From an uncultured Clostridia bacterium (GTDB lineage: Bacteria > Bacillota > Clostridia > Christensenellales > Borkfalkiaceae): a DNA stretch of 7,444 nt. The notes beneath the pieces were generated by a model. That model ran no database searches. It had not been told where the DNA came from and worked only from the letters and a program-made list of their open reading frames with translations. Below, one piece after another: positions 1 through 6,060 of the stretch (position 1 is the first letter of the stretch; every line of letters begins with the position of its first letter). A program made the translations under genes and the position numbers. The DNA is taken from NCBI GenBank assembly GCA_937915565.1, contig CALDMH010000140.1:1-7444 (forward strand). The letters are read 5' to 3'.

Positions 1-308
1 CGCTTGGAAACAATGCGGATACGGTGAATTATTCCGATTCGCAATCGGCAGGCGAAAAGCAGTTTATAGCAAGCGTTGTCGAAGGCTCGGAAGGGAAAGG
101 ATATTTCGTTGCCGAGATGCGAAACCGTTTTAAAAAAGGCGATAAGTTGGAACTTTTAACGCCGAACGCAAATTTCAACGCGACGATATTCGTCGATAAG
201 ATGACCGACGAGGACGGAAACGAAATCGACGACGCAAAGCTCGTTCAACAGCGGATAAGAATTTATTCAAAAGAAGAGGTTTCCGCAGGCGATATATTGA
301 GAAAATAA
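1..308 (+). CDS. Peptidase U32 family protein, C-terminal fragment (YrrO/TrhP-like)
   Basis: The reading frame is open from the window edge (codons in phase with base 3) to a TAA at 306-308, so only about the last 100 residues are present. The piece matches the C-terminal domain of U32 proteins as I know it: a short basic GYFVAEMRNRFKKGD stretch that opens a small beta-barrel, an acidic turn DEDGNEID, and the near-invariant end SAGDILRK. Family members of this type (YrrN/YrrO, TrhP) act in 5-hydroxyuridine formation at tRNA wobble position 34; others were described as collagenase-like peptidases. The catalytic part lies outside the window, so the exact subfamily is an inference. A GTG at 24 is not a real start, because the frame continues upstream. 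A hairpin with a T-run at 342-378 would end its transcript just inside the next gene. Confidence 0.8.
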   Translation, partial: LGNNADTVNYSDSQSAGEKQFIASVVEGSEGKGYFVAEMRNRFKKGDKLELLTPNANFNATIFVDKMTDEDGNEIDDAKLVQQRIRIYSKEEVSAGDILRK

Positions 309-321
309 CTAAATTATAACT

Positions 322-350
322 TCATATTGCGACTTTTTTCGACATAGACT
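322..350 (+). promoter_or_regulatory. Candidate sigma-E-type promoter for sigK
   Basis: TCATATT at 322-328 and CATAGACT at 343-350 resemble the Bacillus sigma-E consensus (ATA, 16-18 bases, then CATACANT): ATA at 324-326, 16 bases, then an element matching CATA and the A and T of the -10. Sigma-E transcribes sigK in Bacillus subtilis, so both motif and context agree. A start near 356-358 would give a leader of only about 12-14 bases, still holding GGGG at 359-362 before the ATG at 370. It was picked by eye and is unproven. Confidence 0.45.
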
Positions 351-378
351 TATCTTGTGGGGTAGGTCTATGTTTTTT
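342..378 (+). terminator. Intrinsic terminator overlapping the sigK start
   Basis: Bases 342-355 pair with 360-373. Eight outer pairs are perfect (ACATAGAC with GTCTATGT); the inner six comprise three Watson-Crick and three G-U pairs, closing a TGTG loop at 356-359. A run of six T ends the structure (373-378). This is the form of a Rho-independent terminator for the upstream U32 gene. Its 3' arm contains both the purine-rich GGGG and the ATG at 370 of sigK, and its 5' arm overlaps the candidate sigma-E -10 element. Confidence 0.7.
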
Positions 379-1071
379 GATTTTCTCGATTTTATCGTCG
401 CAAAACTCGTCTTTTTTTGTTCGGGAGTCGGCGGCGACAGTTTTCCGAAGCCGTTATCACAGGAAGATGAAGCGAAATATCTTGCTTTATTCCGTGAAAA
501 GGGCGATAAAAAGGCACGCGATATACTAATTAAGCACAATTTAAGGCTCGTGGCGCATATTGCGAAAAAATATCAGGGCGCAGAGGACGCCGACGACTTA
601 ATTTCGGTCGGTTCAATCGGTTTGATAAAAGCCATAAATACGTTTAATCCCGCCAAAGGAACGCAACTCGCGACCTATACGGCAAGATGCGTCGAAAACG
701 AAATTCTTATGCTTTTGCGCTCAAACAAAAAGTTCAAAAACAACGTGTCGATTTATGATTCCGTGGGCGTCGATAAGGACGGCAACGAACTTACGATTCT
801 CGATTTGATAGCCGAAAAAGAGGACGGGGTTCTCGCGAAAGTCGAAAACAAACTTATAAAGGACAAATTTATCGAAGTAATGGAGAAATGCCTCACGCCG
901 AGAGAATACAAAATCCTGTGTTTAAGATACGGGCTTAAAGGCGGCAGGCCGCTTACGCAACGAGAAACCGCAAAACTGCTTAAAATTTCCCGCTCGTATA
1001 TTTCGAGAATAGAGAAGAAATCAATCGAAAAAATCAAAGAAATGGTAAAAAAAGAAAAAATTGAGGTTTAA
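370..1071 (+). CDS. sigK: RNA polymerase sporulation sigma factor, pro-sigma-K
   Basis: This is the late mother-cell sigma factor, which directs spore coat and maturation genes. From the ATG at 370 it gives 233 residues, close to the 241 of B. subtilis pro-sigma-K. Residues 1-18 (hydrophobic, ending KLVFFCS) resemble the membrane-binding pro-sequence removed by SpoIVFB; SFPKPLS at 24-30 is a sigma-K hallmark. Region 2 covers about 49-117 (NLRLVAHIAKKY, then DLISVGSIGLIKAINTF and the ARCVENEILMLLR segment), and the region 4.2 helix-turn-helix is at 196-217 (TQRETAKLLKISRSYISRIE). The gene is uninterrupted, with no skin-type element. A TTG at 355 is in frame upstream, but it would add MWGRS before the hydrophobic segment and lacks a ribosome binding site; GGGG at 359-362 suits the ATG. 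Sigma-E and sigma-K are paralogues, but the pro-sequence and the FPKPLS motif favour sigma-K. Confidence 0.93.
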   Translation: MFFDFLDFIVAKLVFFCSGVGGDSFPKPLSQEDEAKYLALFREKGDKKARDILIKHNLRLVAHIAKKYQGAEDADDLISVGSIGLIKAINTFNPAKGTQLATYTARCVENEILMLLRSNKKFKNNVSIYDSVGVDKDGNELTILDLIAEKEDGVLAKVENKLIKDKFIEVMEKCLTPREYKILCLRYGLKGGRPLTQRETAKLLKISRSYISRIEKKSIEKIKEMVKKEKIEV

Positions 1072-1086
1072 TTATAAAGAAAATCC

Positions 1087-1115
1087 TTGCAAAAACCGCC
1101 GAATTATTATATTAT
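1087..1115 (+). promoter_or_regulatory. Sigma-A-type promoter for rhaB
   Basis: TTGCAA at 1087-1092 and TATTAT at 1110-1115 are separated by 17 bases, the optimal vegetative spacing. It lies in the only gap between sigK and rhaB, so rhaB probably has its own promoter. I see no terminator after sigK, so read-through from sigK is also possible. Confidence 0.6.
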
Positions 1116-1119
1116 AGTA

Positions 1120-1129
1120 AGTGAAATAA
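1120..1129 (+). repeat. AGTGAAATAA, copy 1 (rhaB leader)
   Basis: This ten-base string occurs identically at 4666-4675, in both cases just downstream of the -10 region and just before a GGAGGG-type purine run. The similarity extends upstream as ATATTATA followed by g/a-TA. It could be an operator or a transcript element shared by the two rhamnose genes, or simply promoter-like sequence common in this genome. Confidence 0.4.
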
Positions 1130-1132
1130 ATC

Positions 1133-1152
1133 GGAGGGGCAGGGAAGCCTGC
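1133..1152 (+). promoter_or_regulatory. rhaB Shine-Dalgarno plus spacer hairpin
   Basis: GGAGGG at 1133-1138 is the only strong ribosome binding site before rhaB, but it is 22 bases from the ATG at 1161. Directly after it, GCAGG (1139-1143) and CCTGC (1148-1152) form a 5-bp stem with a GAAG loop. Folding this hairpin leaves eight bases (1153-1160) between stem and start codon, restoring a normal distance. An in-frame TAA at 1155-1157 rules out any upstream start. Confidence 0.55.
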
Positions 1153-1160
1153 GGTAACTT

Positions 1161-2552
1161 ATGGATAAATATTATCTTGCGATAGATATAGGCGCGTCGA
1201 GCGGCAGACACATTCTTTCTTACGTTGAAAACGGCAAACTCAAACTCGAAGAGGTTTATCGTTTTGAAAACGGTATGGACGAAAAGGACGGACATCTCGT
1301 CTGGGATTATAAAAAACTTTTCAAAAATATCGTTGAAGGCCTTAAAGAATGTAAAAAAATCGGCAAAATCCCGTCGTCGGTAGGAATAGACACCTGGGGC
1401 GTGGATTACGCGCTTTTAGACGAAAACGACGAGGTTATCGGCGACGTTTACGCGTATAGAGATTCGAGAACGGAAGAACCGATTAAAAAAGTTCATTCCA
1501 TCGTTCCTTTTGAAAAACTTTACGAAAGAACGGGTTCTCAATTCCAGATTTACAACACGATTTATCAGCTTTACACCGATAAATTGAGCGGTAAACTCGA
1601 TAAAGCCGAGAGGTTCCTTATGATGCCGGACTTTTTCGGTTTCCTTCTTACGGGCGTAAAGAAAAACGAATTCACGAACGCTTCCACGACCGGCCTTCTT
1701 TCCGCAAAAACGAGAGAGTGGGATTATGAAACGATAAAGGATTTGGGGCTTCCCGAAAAACTTTTCAAAGAACTTGCTCAACCCGCAACGCTCGTCGGAA
1801 GCGTAAAACCCGAAATAGCCGCCGAAATCGGATACGAAACGAAGGTCGTTTTAACCGCCACTCACGACACGGCAAGCGCGGTTATGGCTGTTCCCGAAAC
1901 GGGACACCCGCTTTATATTTCGAGCGGAACGTGGTCGCTTCTCGGCATCGAAAGCCCCGTTGCAATTTCGACGAAGGAAGCTTTGGAAGCCAACTTCACC
2001 AACGAAGGCGGATATAATAAATCCACGAGATTCCTTAAAAACATTATGGGATTGTGGATGATTCAAAGCGTTCGTCGCGAACACGAAAAGAAATACAGCT
2101 GGGGAGATTACGTCGTAATGTCCAAAGCCGTCAAGGATTTCGATTCGATTGTCGACGTTAACGACCAAAGGTTTTTAGCTCCCGAAAGTATGATAAAGGC
2201 TATTCAGGACTATTGCAAAGAAACCGGACAAAAAGTTCCTGAAACTCCCGGGGAGATTGCGCTTTGCGTTTACGACAGTCTTGCCGTTTGCTATGCGAAG
2301 GCCGTTAAAACCGTCGAGAATATAACGGGCTATAAGTTCGATACGATTCATATAGTAGGAGGCGGTTCGATGAACGGTTACCTCAACGAGCTTACCGCGA
2401 AACGCACGGGGCTTAAAGTTATGGCAGGCCCAGTCGAGGCGACGGCAATAGGCAATATAATCGCTCAACTTCTTTACGACGGAGCGGTGAAGAGCATCGA
2501 CGACGCGAAAGAACTCGTCAAGGTTTCTTTCGACGTGGAAACTATCGGCTGA
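1161..2552 (+). CDS. rhaB: L-rhamnulose kinase (rhamnulokinase)
   Basis: RhaB phosphorylates L-rhamnulose with ATP to L-rhamnulose 1-phosphate, the second step of cytoplasmic rhamnose breakdown. The 463-residue product has the FGGY/hexokinase-fold signatures in order: phosphate-1 motif AIDIGASSGR (residues 7-16), GIDTWGVDYAL (75-85), THDTASAV (234-241) whose Asp236 is the expected catalytic base, SSGTWSLLG (254-262), and the nucleotide-binding GGGSMNGYLN (400-409). E. coli RhaB is 489 residues, so this is a normal full-length member. MDKYYLAIDIGASSGR is the usual N-terminus, which supports the ATG at 1161 even though its ribosome binding site is unusually distant. FGGY relatives such as fuculokinase exist, but the N-terminal ASSGR form and a nearby rhaA favour RhaB. 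The gene is separated from rhaA by two unrelated genes. Confidence 0.93.
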   Translation: MDKYYLAIDIGASSGRHILSYVENGKLKLEEVYRFENGMDEKDGHLVWDYKKLFKNIVEGLKECKKIGKIPSSVGIDTWGVDYALLDENDEVIGDVYAYRDSRTEEPIKKVHSIVPFEKLYERTGSQFQIYNTIYQLYTDKLSGKLDKAERFLMMPDFFGFLLTGVKKNEFTNASTTGLLSAKTREWDYETIKDLGLPEKLFKELAQPATLVGSVKPEIAAEIGYETKVVLTATHDTASAVMAVPETGHPLYISSGTWSLLGIESPVAISTKEALEANFTNEGGYNKSTRFLKNIMGLWMIQSVRREHEKKYSWGDYVVMSKAVKDFDSIVDVNDQRFLAPESMIKAIQDYCKETGQKVPETPGEIALCVYDSLAVCYAKAVKTVENITGYKFDTIHIVGGGSMNGYLNELTAKRTGLKVMAGPVEATAIGNIIAQLLYDGAVKSIDDAKELVKVSFDVETIG

Positions 2553-2601
2553 AACGGTCGAAATAATGAAATAATTGCGATTTATCTCTAATATATTGTA
2601 T

Positions 2602-2610
2602 AGAGGTGAG
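2602..2610 (+). promoter_or_regulatory. Ribosome binding site that fixes a TTG start
   Basis: AGAGGTGAG lies five bases before the TTG at 2616, and no ATG or GTG in this frame lies near it. It therefore decides the start of the deacetylase-like gene, giving a basic MKKLTEKK end before the membrane segment. I see no convincing promoter hexamer pair in 2553-2601; TTGCGA (2575-2580) with TGTATA (2597-2602) is only a weak possibility. Confidence 0.7.
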
Positions 2611-2615
2611 TCGAA

Positions 2616-3356
2616 TTGAAAAAACTAACTGAAAAGAAGTTAAACGTCATAACGGCAATCATTCTAACCGCAATAGTTTCGGGTGTGATTGCCGTGTGTT
2701 TTATACCGGACGACGTGGTGGTTATCTCCGGCGGCGAAAGTTATTCCGCTATCTACAACGGAAACAGAAGCGGGAACGTCGTGGCTTTGGCTATTAACGT
2801 TTACGAAGGCGCGGATATAGTCGAGAGTATTATCGACGTGCTTAAAGAAAACGACGCGAAAGCTACTTTTTTCGTTGGCGGTTGCTGGGCGGACGATAAT
2901 ATCGAAACCGTTCGGGAGATTATCGAAAGCGGAAACGAATTGGGCAGTCACGGTTATTTTCACCGCGACCACGCCAAACTTTCCGAGGCTGAAAACAGGG
3001 CGGAAATGGAAACTTTGCATCAGCTTATCAAAAGGACTACGGGCGAGGATATAAAACTCTTCGCGCCGCCCTCGGGCTCGTTTTCGGTAACCACGCTGAA
3101 AGTCGCGGAAAAACTCGGTTACAAAACGATAATGTGGAGTAAGGACACTATTGACTGGCGCGATAAAAACCCGAAAATGGTTTATTCGCGCGCGACGAAG
3201 AATATTTCGGGCGGGGATATAGTGCTTATGCACCCGAAAAAACACACTCTCGAAGCATTGCCCGATATATTGCGTTATTACGCCGAAATCGGCTTAAAGG
3301 CAGGCACTATAACGGAATGTCTGGCCGAAAATAATCAGGAATATGGTAAATTATAA
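2616..3356 (+). CDS. Membrane-anchored polysaccharide deacetylase-like protein (YlxY type)
   Basis: A NodB-fold carbohydrate esterase-4 relative of 246 residues. A basic start (MKKLTEKK) and a hydrophobic segment at about 11-30 imply a signal anchor with the domain outside the membrane. The NodB motifs are partly altered: motif 1, normally TFDDG, reads AINVYEG (59-65), losing both aspartates; motif 2 keeps histidines in SHGYFHRDH (112, 116, 119); motif 3 reads FAPPSGS (149-155) instead of RPPxG; DTIDW (177-181) and LMHP (204-207) are kept. The YlxY-like group commonly shows such changes, so activity as a classical peptidoglycan or chitin deacetylase is doubtful. In B. subtilis ylxY sits next to the M16 peptidase gene ymxG, as here, and the overlap with the next gene suggests coupled translation. 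B. subtilis YlxY is longer (about 319 residues). Confidence 0.82.
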   Translation: MKKLTEKKLNVITAIILTAIVSGVIAVCFIPDDVVVISGGESYSAIYNGNRSGNVVALAINVYEGADIVESIIDVLKENDAKATFFVGGCWADDNIETVREIIESGNELGSHGYFHRDHAKLSEAENRAEMETLHQLIKRTTGEDIKLFAPPSGSFSVTTLKVAEKLGYKTIMWSKDTIDWRDKNPKMVYSRATKNISGGDIVLMHPKKHTLEALPDILRYYAEIGLKAGTITECLAENNQEYGKL

Positions 3357-4584
3357 AGAATACGACAACGGATTAAGACTAATCGTTAATACGATGGACG
3401 CAATGATGTCCGTCAGCGCAGGGATACTCGTCGGAGCGGGGAGTTGCCTCGAAGACGAGGGGAATAACGGTATCTCTCATTTTATCGAGCATACCACTTT
3501 CAAAGGCACGGACAAAATGAACGCCTTTGAAATTTCGTCGGCGTTCGACGACATCGGTGCGCAGGTAAACGCTTTTACTTCAAAGGAAACGACCTGTTAT
3601 TACGTGAAAAGCACGACGGCAGAGCTTGAAAAATCGTTCGAGCTTCTTTCGGATATGTTTTTGAATTCGGTATATAACGCCGACGAATTGAAAAAAGAAA
3701 AGGGCGTCGTTATCGAAGAGATAAATATGTGTACAGACACGCCCGAGGAGCTTTGTCTCGACGCGCTTGCCGAATCGTATTTCGGAAAGCAGGGGCTGGG
3801 GCGCACTATATTAGGCTCGGCGCAAAACGTTAAATCGTTTAAAAAATCGGATATTCTCGCATATAGAAAACGCTTTTACAACGCGGATAACGTCGTCGTT
3901 TCTTTTGCCGGGAGAATCACTTTCGAGGAAGCCGAAAAACTCACCGAAAAATATTTCGCGCCGTTCGTTTCCGCCGATAAATCCGACGTTCTTTCGTTCG
4001 GCGAAACGGATAATAAACTCGGAAAAATAAAAATCGAAAAGGATATAGAGCAGGTTCACCTTGCGCTCGCGTTCAAAGGCGTGGAGTACGACGCGCCCCT
4101 TGCCGACGCGATGTCCGTAGTAAACAACGTTGCCGGCGCGGGAATGAGCAGTAGATTGTTTCAAAAAATAAGGGAAGAACTCGGGCTGTGTTACACTATT
4201 TATTCCTATCCGAGTTGCTATTTAAAAACGGGAACATTTGCCGTGTATGCGGGTTTAAATCCTAAAAGCGCGGAACTTGCTTACGAAGAGATAAAAAAGG
4301 TTTTGATTGATTTAAAGAAAAACGGCGTTTCGGACGCGGAATTCAATCGCGGAAAAGCTCAAATGATAAGCTCTTTTGCGTTCGGTCAGGAAAGCACGGC
4401 GTCGCAAATGCTTTTATACGGGAAATATCTTCTTAACACGGGCAAAGTGTTTGACGTGGAAGCAAAACTTGCCGCCGTCGACGCTCTTGAAAAAAACACG
4501 GTGAGCGAACTTCTTTCGTCGTTGGATTTTTCCTCTTACAGCGTTTCGGCCGTGGGGAAGAACGTGAAAAAATTAAACTTGTAA
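3343..4584 (+). CDS. M16 family zinc metallopeptidase (YmxG/MlpA-like)
   Basis: A 413-residue single-chain pitrilysin-family protein with two M16 domains. The inverted zinc motif HFIEH is at 46-50 and the distal ligand follows about 75 residues later in VVIEEIN (Glu125/Glu126), as expected for an active peptidase. The second half holds the usual M16 C-terminal signature region, beginning around MSSRLFQKIREELGLCYTIY (20 residues spanning the R-L-F-Q-I-R-E-LGL-Y pattern). B. subtilis YmxG is about the same length (roughly 409 residues). It has no signal peptide and is probably cytoplasmic. The ATG at 3343 lies 14 bases before the end of the deacetylase-like gene, and AGGA at 3337-3340 is only two bases from it, so initiation likely depends on translation of the upstream gene. 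The substrate is unknown. Confidence 0.88.
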   Translation: MVNYKEYDNGLRLIVNTMDAMMSVSAGILVGAGSCLEDEGNNGISHFIEHTTFKGTDKMNAFEISSAFDDIGAQVNAFTSKETTCYYVKSTTAELEKSFELLSDMFLNSVYNADELKKEKGVVIEEINMCTDTPEELCLDALAESYFGKQGLGRTILGSAQNVKSFKKSDILAYRKRFYNADNVVVSFAGRITFEEAEKLTEKYFAPFVSADKSDVLSFGETDNKLGKIKIEKDIEQVHLALAFKGVEYDAPLADAMSVVNNVAGAGMSSRLFQKIREELGLCYTIYSYPSCYLKTGTFAVYAGLNPKSAELAYEEIKKVLIDLKKNGVSDAEFNRGKAQMISSFAFGQESTASQMLLYGKYLLNTGKVFDVEAKLAAVDALEKNTVSELLSSLDFSSYSVSAVGKNVKKLNL

Positions 4585-4594
4585 ATTTGCTTGC

Positions 4595-4630
4595 CGTTTT
4601 ACGTTTTTTTATTCGGAAATTCTTTTTTTC
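4595..4630 (+). terminator. Weak terminator-like T-rich stretch after the M16 peptidase
   Basis: CGTTTTACG at 4595-4603 can form only a 3-bp stem, followed by seven T (4604-4610); a second run of seven T is at 4623-4629. The T-runs are suggestive and sit between a gene end and a promoter, but the stem is too weak for a firm call. Confidence 0.25.
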
Positions 4631-4632
4631 GA

Positions 4633-4662
4633 TTGACAAAACGCGGTGAAAGATATTATAAT
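4633..4662 (+). promoter_or_regulatory. Sigma-A promoter for rhaA with consensus hexamers
   Basis: TTGACA at 4633-4638 and TATAAT at 4657-4662 are both perfect hexamers, spaced 18 bases. This is the best promoter in the window and shows that rhaA is transcribed separately from the genes before it. No matching catabolite-responsive element was found by eye in or around it. Confidence 0.8.
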
Positions 4663-4665
4663 ATG

Positions 4666-4675
4666 AGTGAAATAA
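4666..4675 (+). repeat. AGTGAAATAA, copy 2 (rhaA leader)
   Basis: Identical to 1120-1129 upstream of rhaB, and again followed within a few bases by a GGGGAGGG purine run and then a hairpin. It starts four bases after the -10 element, so it spans the probable transcription start and would be well placed as an operator. Confidence 0.4.
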
Positions 4676-4677
4676 GG

Positions 4678-4704
4678 GGAGGGCGGTTTTTTGAAACGCC
4701 CTTC
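4678..4704 (+). other. Leader hairpin of rhaA
   Basis: GGAGGGCG (4678-4685) and TTT pair with AAACGCCCTTC (4694-4704), leaving one bulged G at 4686, one G-T wobble and a TTTG loop (4690-4693). It would form at the 5' end of the rhaA transcript, about 17 bases before the true ribosome binding site AGGAG at 4722-4726. It has no T-run after it, so it is not a terminator; 5' stabilisation or regulation is possible. Confidence 0.5.
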
Positions 4705-4735
4705 ATACAAAATTATTTATCAGGAGAAAAACGAG

Positions 4736-5986
4736 ATGTCTTTAAGATACGAAAGCGCGAAGGCAGAATATGCAAAATACGGCGTCGATACCGACGCTGC
4801 GATAAAGAAACTTAAAGCCGTCCCCATTGCCGTTCATTGCTGGCAGGGCGACGACGTTACCGGTTTCGACCACGACGGACCTTTGACGGGCGGAATTCAG
4901 ACCACCGGTAATTATCCGGGAAAAGCGAGAACCCCCGAACAACTTATGGCCGATATGGACAAGGCTATGTCGCTTTGCCCCGGAACGAAAAAACTTAATT
5001 TACACGCTTGCTACGCTATTTTTGAAAAAGGCGAGTTTGTGGATAGAGATAAAATCGAACCCAAGCACTTCAAAAAATGGGTTGAATTTGCAAAAGAAAG
5101 AGGAATGGGTATCGATTTTAACCCCACGTTTTTCTCTCATCCTATGGTGAAAAACGGACTTACGCTTACGAGTCCGGACGAAGAAGTGAGAAAATTCTGG
5201 GTTAACCACGGTAAGGCCTGCATAAGAATATCCGAATATTTTGCCAAAGAAACGGGTATTCCCTGCGTTATGAATATCTGGATAGGCGACGGCTTCAAGG
5301 ACGTTCCTGCCGACCGTATGGGACCGAGATTGCGTTATAAAAAGTCGATTGAAGAGATTCTTTCCGAGCCTTTCGATAAAAAACTCGTTAAACCTTGCGT
5401 GGAATCCAAGGTGTTCGGTATCGGCGTGGAGTCTTACACTGCGGGCAGCGCAGAATTTACGTTAAGTTTTGCCGCTATGCACGACGGAGTTCTTCCGCTT
5501 ATGGATAACGGACATTATCACCCCACCGAACTCGTTTCGGATAAAATTCCCGCTCTTTTGTGCTTCTATCCCGAAATCGCGCTTCATATCACGAGAGGCG
5601 TAAGATGGGATTCCGACCACGTTTTGTTGTTCGACGACGAAACCAAGGAAATGGCCAAAGAAATCGTAAGATGCGACGCTCTTGACAGAGTATATATGGC
5701 TCTCGATTATTTCGACGCGAGCATCAACCGTATTTCCGCGTGGACGGTCGGTATCAGAAGCTGGCAAAAAGCTTTGCTTTCCGCTCTCGTTACTCCGAAT
5801 GCGGAACTTAAAAAACTTCAAGATAACGCCGAGTTTACCAAGCTTATGGTTATGCAGGAACAAATGAAAACTCTTCCGTTCGGCGACGTTTGGGCTCAGT
5901 ACTGCGAGGAATGCGGAGTTGCTTCCGACCTTTCGTGGTTTGACGAGATAATGAAATACGAAAAAGACGTTCTCTTGAAGAGATAA
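4736..5986 (+). CDS. rhaA: L-rhamnose isomerase
   Basis: RhaA converts L-rhamnose to L-rhamnulose, the first step of the pathway, in the cytoplasm with a divalent metal. The product is 416 residues (E. coli 419). The metal and catalytic residues known in E. coli RhaA are all present: Glu223 in VESK, Asp257 and His260 in MDNGHYHPTE, His284, Asp292 and Asp294 in HITRGVRWDSDH, and Asp324 in LDYFDASINR. The early AVHCWQGDDVTGFD and TTGNYPGKART segments are also typical. The ATG at 4736 is preceded by AGGAG nine bases upstream; a TTG at 4691 in the same frame would place the start inside the leader hairpin and add 15 residues absent from the family. The partner kinase rhaB lies 2.2 kb upstream rather than adjacent, and no rhaD aldolase is in view. 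Confidence 0.95.
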   Translation: MSLRYESAKAEYAKYGVDTDAAIKKLKAVPIAVHCWQGDDVTGFDHDGPLTGGIQTTGNYPGKARTPEQLMADMDKAMSLCPGTKKLNLHACYAIFEKGEFVDRDKIEPKHFKKWVEFAKERGMGIDFNPTFFSHPMVKNGLTLTSPDEEVRKFWVNHGKACIRISEYFAKETGIPCVMNIWIGDGFKDVPADRMGPRLRYKKSIEEILSEPFDKKLVKPCVESKVFGIGVESYTAGSAEFTLSFAAMHDGVLPLMDNGHYHPTELVSDKIPALLCFYPEIALHITRGVRWDSDHVLLFDDETKEMAKEIVRCDALDRVYMALDYFDASINRISAWTVGIRSWQKALLSALVTPNAELKKLQDNAEFTKLMVMQEQMKTLPFGDVWAQYCEECGVASDLSWFDEIMKYEKDVLLKR

Positions 5987-6001
5987 AATACGATTAAAAT
6001 T

Positions 6002-6034
6002 CCGCCCCGTCGCGTTTAATTCGCGACGGGGCGG
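6002..6034 (+). other. Strong GC-rich stem-loop between rhaA and the GTPase gene
   Basis: Thirteen perfect pairs (6002-6014 with 6022-6034, CCGCCCCGTCGCG against its complement) close a seven-base TTTAATT loop. No T-run follows on the + strand (CAAACAAT), so it is not a standard Rho-independent terminator for rhaA; on the - strand it would be followed by ATTTTAAT, but no minus-strand gene is visible. It may still stall polymerase or protect the rhaA 3' end. It sits 26 bases before the next start codon. Confidence 0.6.
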
Positions 6035-6060
6035 CAAACAATATAAAGGAAGTGTTGAAT

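Noticed and set aside
355..369. TTG at 355 as the sigK start.
   Set aside because: It lies in the hairpin with no ribosome site before it; the ATG at 370 gives the expected pro-sequence.
2664..3245. A 193-codon minus-strand open frame opposite the deacetylase-like gene.
   Set aside because: The + strand frame has family motifs throughout; the minus product is Arg/Phe-rich with no known pattern.
4633..4662. A catabolite-responsive (cre) operator in the rhaA promoter.
   Set aside because: The spacer has a CG core, but the flanking bases do not fit the TGWAANCGNTNWCA pattern on either side.
4691..4735. TTG at 4691 as an upstream start of rhaA.
   Set aside because: It falls within the leader hairpin, has no ribosome binding site at a normal distance, and adds residues absent from RhaA proteins; the ATG at 4736 has AGGAG at good spacing.
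5462..6037. A 191-codon minus-strand open frame opposite rhaA.
   Set aside because: It lies opposite a fully conserved enzyme gene, has no recognisable motifs, and reflects codon bias in the + strand gene.
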